DNA of 64,000 nt, from contig JACGWO010000006.1 in the NCBI GenBank assembly GCA_034509735.1, positions 14,448,645-14,512,644 of the forward strand, read 5' to 3'. Under the pieces are notes generated by a model, which was not told the origin of the DNA, did no database searches, and worked only from the letters and a program-made list of their open reading frames with translations. Positions 21,866-32,680 of this stretch are shown here, piece by piece. The DNA is from Sesamum alatum (lineage: Eukaryota; Streptophyta; Magnoliopsida; Lamiales; Pedaliaceae). Numbering within the stretch: position 1 is the stretch's first letter; each line of letters starts with the position of its first letter. The translations under genes were made by a program, and so were the position numbers.

Positions 21866-22365
21866 GCGCTTAGGTCGGTGGCTATGAGACCAACTTTTGA
21901 GCGTCAGATTGAGATGTTCCAAGTCGAGGACCTCGAGACTGGGTATCGAGTGTCCTATAGAGTTTTGCACTAAGTATTACACTCACTGAGTGGGTGCCAG
22001 AGTTTCTCATCGATGACAGACGTAGGTCATCTATGCAATTTTGATGGGTTTATTCGATCAAGGTTGTCGAGCCGACTGAACTGACTCGCTGGGAGTCATC
22101 ACATTGAAGCTTTGGAGGCTTGGTTAGTAGGACTGGAACTCCCCAGCTTCGATAGTATGAGATTAGTTCTCGAACTTGAGAAACCATGGCAGTCACATGC
22201 ATATGATGGTTGTATCTTGGATCTGGCAAGAGATGTCCAAATCTGAGATGCGCTCATTGTAAGCCTTATCCAGTGCAGTCAGAATATGCAGTAAGGACGA
22301 TTTCCAGGATAAGATCCGTCACCTGTCAGTATATGACAGTCGAGTCCCCTATATATCTTAGGCAA
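21866..22365 (+). repeat. Diverged LTR fragment (related family)
   Basis: Shares the order and many words of the A LTR segment 10615-11080: gttccaagtcgaggac, gagccgactg, the ggcagtcrcatgcayatga segment, ttatccagtgcagtc and cctgtcagtatatgacag. It is much more diverged than the A copies compare to each other. It may be the older element into which the A element inserted. It stops at 22365. Confidence 0.6.
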
Positions 22366-22878
22366 AATGGTTTGTTTTTCGAATAGAAATATGGCTATTC
22401 AATTTAAAAAGTCATAACCTTTTACAAGCATCTTTTCCAATTGGACATATCTACTCAATGATACATTTCCAACTTCTATAAATAGGCCCCTCTCGTTTCA
22501 TTTTTATCAATCAATTCGGAAAGCATTTTAGAGCATTTCAAATTAATTGGAAAAATCAACATTTTGTCTTTTATTAAGAGGGTTCCAATATATTTTTCTG
22601 ATTTCTTATTTTTCAAAGTTTATTGTGTTGTTATTTTGAGATTCTTAAAGGTGTTGTATCCTGGGAGACGAATTACAGTCATTGTTAGCAGCAGTGACGT
22701 GCAATATTGTCTCAAATAAAAAGTTAAACTCTTGCCTCGACTTGCCTAATACACAACTATCACATATCCTTTATTTTACAACACATTACACACACACACA
22801 CATACTCATCCTCTGGACTTGTATCGAGCTCTTATATCTTTTAACTGCCCTTCATATCTGAAGTGCTGCATATTGAAT
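22366..22878. other. Gene-free stretch with promoter-like segment
   Basis: AT-rich DNA between LTR debris and the 3' end of the DUF247 gene. It contains TATAAATA (plus strand, near 22478-22486, context acttctataaataggcccc) and a run ending cctgggagacgaattac. This is reminiscent of the R-U5 part of another LTR, but no second copy is in the window. A short CA microsatellite lies at about 22785-22803. Nothing else is recognised. Confidence 0.4.
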
Positions 22879-24175
22879 TCAATTGTTGGATTTACGATGT
22901 GCCGAGAAATAGACATTTACAGAAGCTATAGCAAGAAGAGAAATTGCAGCAAGCAAACCGATGACAGTCCATGGAGTTCGAAAATGTGTGTGAATCAGCT
23001 CAGCTATCCATGTTTTCATTTTGCTGTTGTAATGTGCTTGGATTTTCTCCTGCAAGTCATGGAAAACAGGTGGATTGCCATAGGTCTTAATCTCTTTGTA
23101 CACATCCCGAACTTGTTCATCACTGCCGAGCATATTGTATAGGATTTTCTTTTCTCGCAGCTCTTTCACGTCCTCCGTGCTCTCAATCAGTGACTTCATG
23201 AGATTGATATACGATGTCACGACACCGTTATTAACATTGTTCGGGCTCATCTCATATGCGAGCATGTTCAAGAAGAAAACCTTGGTGTAGATAGAAACGC
23301 CCCACGTTGGAAGCTCAAGCTGTGCGTAAACCAAACTGGACTTGAACTTGGCATCCTTGAGAGATTGAGATGAACTAGGCTTGAAGTAGATGCCCTTCGC
23401 CGTGAGGTCTGTAGCTGAACGAAATGAATGGACATACCTTCTAATGTCTCTTTCTTGATCAACTTTAGATCCTTCTCTAATCACACCCTTATGAACTCTG
23501 ATCCGAGAAAGGAAGTTTGAGAGATGATAGCATCGATTGGTTGCTTGACCAGCTCTCGTTGGTGGACCAATATCAATCAATGGATTAGAACGAGGTTCAT
23601 TAGCAGGGGTTCTTGGATCAACACTGGTGTTCATGTTTGTATTGGTTGCTTGATAACTCTGAGTTTCTTGAACGGTAGAGCAGCAAAGGAATTTGTTGTA
23701 TATTGAGGATGTAGTATTACCGTGAGTTTCTTGAACTTTAGAGCAACAGAGGAATTTGTTTTGTATTGAGGATGTAGTTATGGTTTCCAGGTTACTGTGA
23801 GTTTCTTGAACGGTAGAGCAGCAAAGGAATTTGTTGTATATTGAGGATGTAGTTGAACGGACACCAGTTGCTGGATTAGCATTGGTTGTCGGACCAAGAC
23901 GGCATGCTAGATCAGCAGTGTTTTGTTGATCCAAACCAGTTTCTAAATCACCCCCAGTGGATTGATTAATTGGTGGACAAGGACGGGGTTCTTGTTCAAC
24001 TCTAAAGCAACATAGCCATTTGCATGTTAAACATGGACGATGTTTCTTAGGTTCCATGCACTCAGAGACGAGTAACCTACGGAAGGCTTCAAGCAGATGG
24101 AGAGGCTCCTCCATATATTGCAGTGGTAATTTTCTCTTTGGTTCAAATTCCCCAAAAAGTGTCCCATTCAAGAAC
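22879..24175 (-). CDS. DUF247 family protein, exon 2 (C-terminal two thirds)
   Basis: Continues exon 1 (31857-31166) after an AG acceptor (cttggtcag, 24177-24176). The phase fits: exon 1 leaves two bases of an Arg codon and this exon supplies the third. The joined product is 662 residues. This part holds EPLHLLEAFRRLL, a variable Cys-rich repeat segment (protein residues about 339-404), the conserved DUF247 core (SATDLTAKGIYFKPS, LELPTWGVSIYT, FLNMLAYE, SYINLMKSLI) and a C-terminal membrane helix (about residues 631-653, TPWTVIGLLAAISLLAI). DUF247 proteins are plant-specific and mostly of unknown function; some grass members determine self-incompatibility. No frameshift or stop is seen, so it is probably a real gene. 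Length exceeds the usual 400-550 residues because of the repeat segment. Confidence 0.85.
23656..23853 (-). repeat. Three-copy coding repeat (NKFLCC motif)
   Basis: Three tandem units encode TTSSIYNKFLCCSTVQET, TTSSIQNKFLCCSKVQET and TTSSIYNKFLCCSTVQET. The DNA units differ slightly. A degenerate relative (KWLCCFRVEQE) lies about 50 residues upstream. The repeat is in frame and interrupts the DUF247 domain between its N- and C-terminal conserved blocks. Confidence 0.85.
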
Positions 24176-24206
24176 CTGACCAAGATAACACAATATGTTA
24201 ATTATA

Positions 24207-24943
24207 GGAAAAATTGTAATTTTAATCCTGAGTGTAGGGGGTAACAATTTAGATCTTGTTAAAAATTAATTTTAGTAATTTGGTCTGCAATTCAATAAAT
24301 TGCCAATTTGAGGACAATTTGATGTCAATAGTAGGGTTGCAAAATTCTAATAAAAAATAAAAACTACCAATCTATGTCCTTAATCACAAGATGTGATTTA
24401 AAATTATCAAATTATTGGTATTTGCTTCATTATTTTTGTAGCTTGGAGCTTACTTCTATCGGATTCGAACACCATTTGGCGGATCATTTCCTATGGACTA
24501 TATTTAAACATGTCTTGGTCTAATTAGTTAATCAAACGAAGGAATTAATTTTTTATTTCACCCGGGTTTCATCCTCTGGAAGATTAATAGTGTCCAATTT
24601 TGGTATGAGCTTGAATTTCGGCCAATTATTAGCTAATTTATTTGGACTTCTAATTGGTAATTTATCCAAAAAAAAAATAGAAAAATTGAAAATTTAGTCC
24701 CGTAAATATATGGATGGCAATTTTGATCCTGTTGAAATCCACTTTGGCAATTTGGTCATGCAATTAAAAATAATTGGCAATTTGAGGATAATTCTGGCCA
24801 AAAACTCATAAATTAACTACAAATCTCCAAATTAGTATGTCACGTGCACACACAAGATGTAGGATCAAATTTCCAAAATTAATTTCAGTAGGACCAAAAT
24901 TAACTTCTCTTATACTTACAAGACTAAAAGTGATTTTTTTCCA
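24207..24943. mobile_element. Putative Mutator-type MITE in intron
   Basis: Ends ggaaaaattgtaattttaat and (reverse complement) ggaaaaaaatcacttttagt resemble each other and the ends of the elements at 25451 and 44240. Flanking 9-mers TTAATTATA and TTAACTACA match at 7 of 9 positions. No coding capacity. The ends are less certain than for the other elements. Confidence 0.45.
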
Positions 24944-25033
24944 TTAACTACAAAATATGAGCTACTTCATTTTCATTGTCCAAACTATTGCCTATATTTG
25001 TTTGTGAGATATTTCAAAATAATATTATTTATT

Positions 25034-28000
25034 GAGAAATTTGCATTTGTGGTACCTTATAAATGGGGTTGTTTGTACATTACATACCATCATTAGCATT
25101 ATAAGGGAATGGCCACATCCACTGCACGTGGCCATCAATCTGAAGCAATTAATTGCATTTTTGGTACCATATTATAAGGCTCTTTCTGTGGTTGGTATCA
25201 TGCTTTCTAATTAACCAAAAAATGATATCATATAAATGGAACAGTTTTGTATTGTAAATACATTCTTCAAGTTTTTTTAACGAAATGGTCACATGCACAT
25301 CAAGCATGTTGCTTTGGCGCCCAATCGTCACATGAGTTGAACGTGTTGGAGCTAGGGTTAGATGAAAGAGTGAAAGAGAACTCAGACAAAAAAGAAAAAA
25401 AAAAAGAAAAATCCCATTCACCTCCAAATCGATATTCCATCAATAAACTCGAGAAAATTGTAATTTTAGTTCCACGATGTAGGGTGGTTTGCAATATAAG
25501 TCCCATACTTTTTGAAATAGTCAATATTAGTCCCACACTTTAGGAAAATGTTGCAAAGTTAGTCCCACCGTAGCAATATTAGTCCCACACTTTTGGAAAA
25601 TATTGCAAAATTATTCCCGTATTTTAGCAAAGTATTGCAAAATTAGTCCCAAAATTTGTCCTAAATGTTGGGGAAAAAACCTTTTTTAGTAGACTAACTT
25701 GGCTCTCGTTCAATTTTAGTACACTAACTTTGGTAATTATCACATTTTATACATTATGTTGTAATTTTGCTTCAATTAAGTCCAATTGAGGGTTTTTGTT
25801 CCAATTTTTCGGTCAATTGACCGGAAATTGCTGACGTGTCCAATTTTTGCTTACGTGTCCGGCGAAATTAGCCATGTCAGCACATAACGTGGCCGACGAC
25901 TGACGTGGCGAGATGACTTGGATGTATTTTCTTCCATAAGGATGAATTTTAGTACACTAACTTTAGCATGGTTTAATTTTAGTCCAATAACTTTGAATGA
26001 GGTGAAATTTAAGTCCACTAACTTTGACCATTTATATGGCTGAACTGTAGCTGAACCTGGCTGCTTGCAGCAAGGATAGGATCAATTCTTGCATTCTTGT
26101 CGTGAGGCCCATTTATATTTATATTATAAAAAAAATTAAATATAAGTGTACCACTGAAAACGTTATACTTATATTTTTATGACTCATCGCTGGTTGAACT
26201 AGTGACCCATCAAATTTTCAAATTTTTTTAACAGTCACCCAGCTCGCGGCCAACATTCTTTTGGGCTAGCGTATTGCAACCAACCCCCAAATTTTAGTTT
26301 TTTTTTTATTTGTTAATTATTTATAATTATTAGTTACAGTTAAAATAATAATTATTAATACTTAATCAGATAGAATTAATTAATATTAATTTGATAGTTC
26401 TTACTGTAGCTATTAATATAATTAATTAATTAGATATTAATTAATTTAATAATATAGTTGTTAATATTAATTAATTTAATATATATATTAATTATTAAAA
26501 ATTTAATAATATAGTTGTTAATTATAATTTAAAAAATAGATGATCCAATTGAACTGATAAGTGAGAAAAGGACAAAACCCCGACAACAATGCCCACGTCA
26601 TACTTATAGGACTCATGATCATCATTATAATTTATAATTATAATAATGATATAATATTTTTATTTTTTTCATACAGAATGTAATATTATTAAGATAATTT
26701 TAATTAATTTGATAATATAGTTGTTAATATTAATTAATTTAATATAGATTAATTGTTAAAAATTTGATAATATAGTTGTTAATCATAGTTTAAAAAATAG
26801 ATGATCCAACTGAACTGATAAATGTGAAAAGGATAAGATCTCGACTATAATAATATCAACTCTATTAATAATTATAAATAATTAACAAATATATTATCAA
26901 ATTATTAATAATTATAAAATATATAATTATCTATTTTTTAAATTATGATTAACAACTATGTTATCAAATTTTTAATAATTAATATATATATAAAAAATTA
27001 ATTAATATTAACAACTATATTATTAAATTCATTATTCTCTAATTAATTAATTTAATAGCTATATTAACAACTATAAAATTATTATTCATTAATTATATCT
27101 AATTAAGTATTAATAATTATTATTAATAAAGAATTAAAAAATTCAAAAAAATTTGAGGGTTGGTCGTGAGTGCAGCTCGCAAACTAGCTACCAGTCATAA
27201 ATATATAAGTGTACCGTTTTCAGCGGTACACTTATATTCAATTTTTTTATAATATAAATATAAATAGCAGTGACACCCCCTAGACACAATGACAGGGGAC
27301 TTAAATTTCACCCCATTCAAAGTTATTGGACTAAAATAAAACCATGCTAAAGTTAGTGTACTAAAATTCATCCTTATGGAAGAAAATACATCCAAGTCAT
27401 CTCGCCACGTCAGTTGCCGGCCACGTCATGTGCTGACGTGGCTAATTTCGCCGGACACATAAGCAAAAATTGGCCACGTCAGCAAATTCCGGTCAATTAG
27501 ACTTAATTGAAGTAAATTTGCAACATAATGTATGAAATGTGATAATTACCAAAGTTAGTGTACTAAAAAAAATTTCTCTAAATGTTGCAAAGTTAGTCCC
27601 AAAAGTTGCAATGTTTATACGGTGGGACTAACTCTGCAATATTTTTCTAAAATTTGGGACTAATATTGGTTATTTCAAGAAGTATGAGACTAATATTTCA
27701 AATCACCGTATACTTTGGGACCAAAATTGCAATTTTCTCAATAAACCCTAACCCTAAGCAAGAATCATACAAAATCAACACAAAACTATATGTGAATTCA
27801 TCCATTAATTATTCATTGATGCATATACCAAGAACTCTAATCCCAAAATAGAATTTAATCCCTTTAATTCTTAATATATTCAAATCATAATTAGATTTTA
27901 TCATCAACCGTTCAATCTTATGTCTTTTATACTTACCAGTTGCCCCCTCAAGTTTTATATATAGTTCCTTCTAGCACCTAACTAACCTAGATAAACTTTT

Positions 28001-28640
28001 AATAAATAGTATAATTCTAAAATAATAAATATACAAAAATAAATGTAATAGTATATTGAAAGATATTATTAAAATAATTTAGTGAAGATAGTACATATCA
28101 TTCATTATTACAAATAAGGGACGTCACACTCTTCCCGTTAAAAAAATTCGTTAAGAGATGTAGCACTCTCCCCGAATAAATAATTAAATAATGAATGAAT
28201 TAACATATATTGTTGTGTGACTTTTAGATGATTCCTTTTTAGAGTTAGGGTTCATAGCGATTTGGAATTGAATGAGGTAATTGTTCTTTTTCTTCCCGGC
28301 AACAACTCTGTTTCAGCTCTTAACCTAAACCTAACTGCAACACGTGCGACTCACGTGACATTTGGGTACTGAAACAACAAGATTGCACGTGGTCATTCCG
28401 TTAAAAACTTGATGAATGTATCTACCATGTAAATGACCCCGTTATATGGTATCATTTTTTGTCAACTAGAAAACATGGTACCGATTTTTTAAAGAGCCTT
28501 ATAGTATGACACCAAAAATGCAATTAACTGCTTTCAGATTTAACTATAATGTGTGTCCGTTGGAAAACTAATGACAATATATAATGTGCAAATGACCCGT
28601 TTATAAAGTACCAAACTTGGTCATTAAAAAAGGATAAAAT
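25034..28640. mobile_element. Foldback element with about 300-bp arms
   Basis: 25034-25375 and 28310-28640 are inverted copies. Matching pairs include aattgcatttttggtaccat with its counterpart ending tgcaatt, the ggctctttc segment, aaaaaatgatatcatat, and the taaccctag...caacacgt segment. The arms flank the nested element at 25451-27739 plus unique AT-rich DNA. Exact termini and target duplication were not resolved. Confidence 0.6.
25451..27739. mobile_element. Large foldback Mutator-type element, 2289 bp
   Basis: Starts GAGAAAATTGTAATTTTAG and ends as the inverse of GAGAAAATTGCAATTTTGG. Flanked by aataaactc (25442-25450) and aataaaccc (27740-27748), a 9-bp target duplication with one mismatch, as Mutator-like elements make. 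The inverted arms continue inward for about 800 bp or more each. Left cttccataaggatgaatttt...ttagcatggttt is mirrored at 27325-27390, and left taagtgtaccactgaaaacg is mirrored at 27209-27235. The centre is AT-rich. No transposase is encoded, so it is non-autonomous. Confidence 0.85.
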
Positions 28641-30665
28641 ACATTCATCACCCCTAAACTATTACTCAAGTTGCAAAATGATCCTTACGGTATAAAACGT
28701 ACCAAAAAGACCTCAGTCATTTGCAATTGTTATTCTAAATGTTTGAAAAAGTTGACATGGCATTGACCATGTGGTCGTTCCGACCGAAATGCCCTCAATT
28801 CAACAATAAATATGACTGAAAGTGAAGCATTTTTTCCTTGATTTGCTAATTGTTTGCAACAATTATTCAAATAAATTCACAAAAAATTTAAAAATATTAT
28901 GAAACATTATTATTCTTTTTATGGCAAAAACTACAATGCCTAGTGGTAGAAGCTCTAGCTCAAAAAATTATTGCTTTTTATATCGTCAGTCACAATATTA
29001 ATTGTGGATTATATGGTGTGAGATGTGAACAAAAAAGAGTGTGACAATTTGAACGTCATGAACCGAAAATAATCAAGGAAGGAAATTTACAGGTTGTGCA
29101 AATTGGAATATAAGTATCTTTCCTTTGTTTTTTATGCTAAATATTTTATGTTATTTTTAACTTGTGATTTTAAATTCTAGATAGATGAATGTAATTTTCA
29201 GGGATGCCTTGAACCTGAAATTTGTGAAAAATGATTGGAGATTGGTCAAGGTTTCATTCGATTTTTGGAGCAGAAAAATGAGAATTGGGTGATAATTGAG
29301 TTTTGTTTATATTTACTGAAAATTTTGTGTGAGATTTCTTGATTTTGTGGGAAATGAATTTGGGATGTAGGATCTTGAACAAAGCCCTCACTTTGGTTTT
29401 TTTAGCCGCTAATATTTTTAGAATCGGACCGAAAATCAAACGGGTCAAGTTACTAGGTCGTCACTGGTTCGACCGATCGAACTGGATTAAAAAAAATCAG
29501 TTGACCCAGGTCTTATTATATACTTATATATATGTAATATATCAATAAATTAAATAATACAATTTATAACAATATTTTATAAAAACGGTACAATTTATAA
29601 ATGAATGCAATTTATAATAATTTAACAATAAAAAATCAACAAACCTTTTGAAGGAAACAAATTAATTCAAATTTCAAACTAACAAGAATTTAAAATTTAA
29701 AACCTCCCAAATACATTATATATTAATTGCTACAATAAATACAATTTATAATAATATTTTAGCAACCGTCGCTTCATACATTTTTCTCAACAAAAAAGTC
29801 CACAAAAAATTGAAGAAACATGGAGAAAATGAGAAAGATAGCTTACTGTCCTTCCCACATTGAAAAAATATTGGCAAAGCTTAAGCATTTTTCTTATAGA
29901 TAAAGCAATTTCTCATTGTCCCACATCGAAAAAAGATAAAGCAAGCTTAAAAAATTGGACTATAAATATGGTGTAGTTTGTTTGAGTAGTTGTCCTTGAA
30001 GCATTTGCCTATTTATGATTTTTTGGCATTTGTTTTCTTCTATTTTTGTGTATTTTGCTATATTCTTTTTTGGTGGATTATATGTTTGATTAGTGAAATT
30101 TATATTTTTCACTATATCACTAGCTTTTAAAAAACAAAAAAAAAAAAGATAAAATTGGGTGAATGGATTTTGCTCGGGTTTGACTAGTTCGCACTGAGTT
30201 TGACCAAGGGCCTTTGTACCTCATGAATCGGATTGAAACCTTGGCCGGTTTTCGGTCGGACTGATTGAACCAGCCGGTCCGATCCGAATTTGAAAACATG
30301 GTTAGTGCAGATTAGTTTTACTACTTGTTAAATTGTTTTCGATGAGATCATTTTCATAATAAGAAAAATCACTTTTTCTTTTTCTTCACTCTCTTTTGGT
30401 ATGCAGTAGATTTTCCTCCTCATTTTGGACATTTTCATAATTATGTACACTACATTCATTGATGTGTCATAACATATCATGTTGACTCATTTCTTTGGAC
30501 TAATGAGAAATGAGCATAAACGTAATTTGCTGCTAAAAATTAATGCAGTTCACCTTTTTGTAGTTTGACCATCAACAAAAGGGTTTTTTTGAGTACATTT
30601 TATATTTTAAGGGTCATTTTGCGACTTAGACGATATTTTAGGGATGGTGAATGTATTCCATCCTT
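28631..30665. repeat. Inverted repeat pair in intron
   Basis: 28631-28730 (gataaaatacattcatcacc..., gcaaaatgatcc) is mirrored at 30565-30665 (gtcattttgcgac, gggatggtgaatgtattcc). About 100-bp arms about 1.8 kb apart suggest a further foldback transposon. No target duplication was established. Confidence 0.5.
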
Positions 30666-30797
30666 TAAAAGCATGATACCAAATGTCAAATTGCCCTATA
30701 TTATGATACAAAAAATGCAACTTTCTCCCAAATAGAAATTTATTTCCAGAAATATGCTTTCATTTGAAATAATGATTTGTGATGTCAAATAAAAATC

Positions 30798-31055
30798 GAG
30801 AAAAATGCAATCAACCCCTCTGTGATATAGCAAATGTACATATTACCCCCTATGAAAAATAAAATAGTAATTTACCTTCCTATGTTTTTTAAAATGAATC
30901 AATTTGTCTCCCCGTATTTTTTAAAATGGAGCAATTTATAGGGAGGTAAATTGCTCCATTTTAAATAAAATAGGGGATAAATTGATATTTCTTTTTCATA
31001 AGGAGATAATTTACTCATTTACAATATCACATGGAGGTGAATTGCATTAAACCCC
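30798..31055. mobile_element. 258-bp foldback MITE with 9-bp duplication
   Basis: Flanked by identical ATAAAAATC (30789-30797 and 31056-31064). Ends gagaaaaatgcaatcaacccc and, inverted, ggggtttaatgcaattcacc. The whole element folds on itself: aaaatggagcaattta is mirrored by taaattgctccatttt around 30925-30962. Mutator-type by duplication length. It sits about 110 bp from the exon 1 donor site. Confidence 0.85.
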
Positions 31056-31165
31056 ATAAAAATCTAATATCAAGTCAACCAGGAGTTTTTATTATCGGAC
31101 AGACTGAGTATATGATCATTTCATCAGCTTAAAACTTTCAAATAAAGTAGGATTCAAATACCAAC

Positions 31166-31857
31166 CTGTTAAGTAGCAATTCTCCTTCATTGTTACCGTA
31201 TCTCCAATTGATCAAAAGCTTGACAACCAGGAACGGAATCTGATTCTCAAGCAGAAACAAGTCACGAAGCACGGTTGCTAAGGTCAACGCGCCGAGTTGT
31301 TGAACCATAGCCAATCCTTTGTGCTCCTTCAATGTCTGTGGCCTATACATATCTGGTTCCGGTACGGGTTCCGGTATGCTCAACTCCATGTGAATTATAA
31401 TGAAGCAGGCATCAAGAAGCATCATTCGGGCAAGTTCATGGTCCGAGTAGTAGAACCCTGTCGGGTGTTCATAACAGTTTTTTATTTCACCAATCACTTC
31501 AAGAACCCTGTCGTAGCAGAATTCTAGATTCTGTCCGCCGCCCATAACAAACAAATCCAGGGCTTTGGGCTTGAAGCCCTCAGCCAACCTGAGCTCCGGC
31601 TTGCCATGGTGGTAGGGCCCGACTGAAACTGCCACAGGAATATAGTCCTCAGTGTTGTTCTTCTCCTTTAGCAACAGCGGCGGCACTTTCTGTATTAGAC
31701 GTCGGCAATAGACCCGCCCCGGACGGCTTGTTTCATCATTTCGATCATTTGAGGTTTCTACCTCAACGATTTCGGGTTCTGGAGGAACCTGAAAGCCACT
31801 CCGCTGCAGGCTACTCGTTTCTGATGGGTCTTGCCTCCTTCTCCGTCGGGCCTCCAT
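31166..31857 (-). CDS. DUF247 family protein, exon 1 (N-terminal 231 residues)
   Basis: ATG at 31857, then a basic, low-complexity start (MEARRRRRQDP). DUF247 landmarks follow: IPVAVSVGPYHHGKPEL at residues 73-89, a Met-Leu-Asp-Ala segment (MMLLDACFIIIHM, 145-157), and RDLFLLENQIPFLVVKLL at 198-215. Reading through the donor would end 10 codons later at a stop, so splicing at AACAG|GTTGGT (31166) is preferred. The phase joins exon 2 perfectly. The retroelement leader begins within about 60 bp upstream of the ATG and may even reach it, so the promoter and 5' UTR may be lost or replaced. The N-terminal boundary is the least certain part of the model. Confidence 0.82.
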
Positions 31858-32432
31858 GGAACTCCTTGGATTCTCTTAGGGTTCTTCTTTCTGGGCCATC
31901 CTTCATCACCACCATGGAAATAAAAAAAATAAACTACTACCTCACCACTATACTACTCTCATTACAAATTTAAAAAGGAACCCCAGCGATAACCCAAGGG
32001 GAGTACAATTGGAGGGAGATAGAAAGCCTTATTATCCCAATGCAACTAGAAAAGGGGAGGAGAAAATAAAACAGGCACACAGGCCCAACATAAAATTAAA
32101 CCATACATTCGATCTAGGGCTTGTGATCATCCGTTCCCAATCAACGCACATAATTCATGATATCCAATCATATAATTCATGCACATAAGCCATGATATCC
32201 AATCACATATTTGATAAAGTAATTAAGAGAACAAGGTATGTAAACTTGGTGTAATATTGGTAATCCTTTTCTTGTTAGGAAAACCTTTCCTCATTATCCA
32301 AAAATAGTGAAAAGTTTGAGGTTCCAAACCAAACAAAATAAAACACTTTTTCCAAATAATGTCTTTATGAAAACATGCAAAATAAATAAAACAATTTTCA
32401 GAAACTATTCCAAAAAACTAAAGAAGCAAGAA

Positions 32433-32680
32433 AGCCATCGGAACGGCCAAGGGCCACCGCTGCCAGCGGTGGCCTGCCAAGGCAGGCGGGCCGGCCGGCC
32501 CTGCCTACAGCCTGGCACCCCTGCCTCTGCGTGCTGCCCTGCGCGTGTGCGGCCTGACTAGCCGCGCGTATGCCAGTCGCGCACGCAGGTGCCTCCGCCT
32601 ATGTGCGCGCGCGCCTAGCCACGCAGTTGTGCTCGTCTGGCCGGGAGGCCGGGCGCAAGCACCCCTGGTCATGCGCACTG
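32433..32680 (-). other. GC-rich island in family B leader
   Basis: CpG-rich stretch (ggccggccggccctgcc, gcgcgcgcgcctagccacg) continuing as 34669-34705 beyond the inserted LTR. It lies at the same place relative to the primer site as the islands of A and C elements. Confidence 0.65.

Larger units (their letters stand above)
24176..31165 (-). other. 7.0 kb intron of the DUF247 gene
   Basis: Donor AACAG|GTTGGT at 31166/31165 and acceptor TTGGTCAG|G at 24176/24175. The interval is very AT-rich and has no coding sequence. Most of it can be assigned to inverted-repeat elements (24207-24943, 25034-28640 with 25451-27739 nested, 28631-30665, 30798-31055). A segment at about 29405-30300 is bounded by GGTCCGATC-like inverted sequences. 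Confidence 0.7.

Noticed and set aside
25030..25545. Short ORFs across the intron of the DUF247 gene
   Set aside because: They lie inside inverted repeats, are AT-rich and have no recognisable domain.
27742..27757. Telomere-like aaaccctaaccctaa
   Set aside because: Only two units, and partly formed by the target duplication of the foldback element. Not evidence of an interstitial telomere.
29405..30300. hAT-like element bounded by GGTCCGATC-type inverted sequences
   Set aside because: The ends are vaguely inverted, but no 8-bp duplication could be found. Mentioned only as part of the intron.
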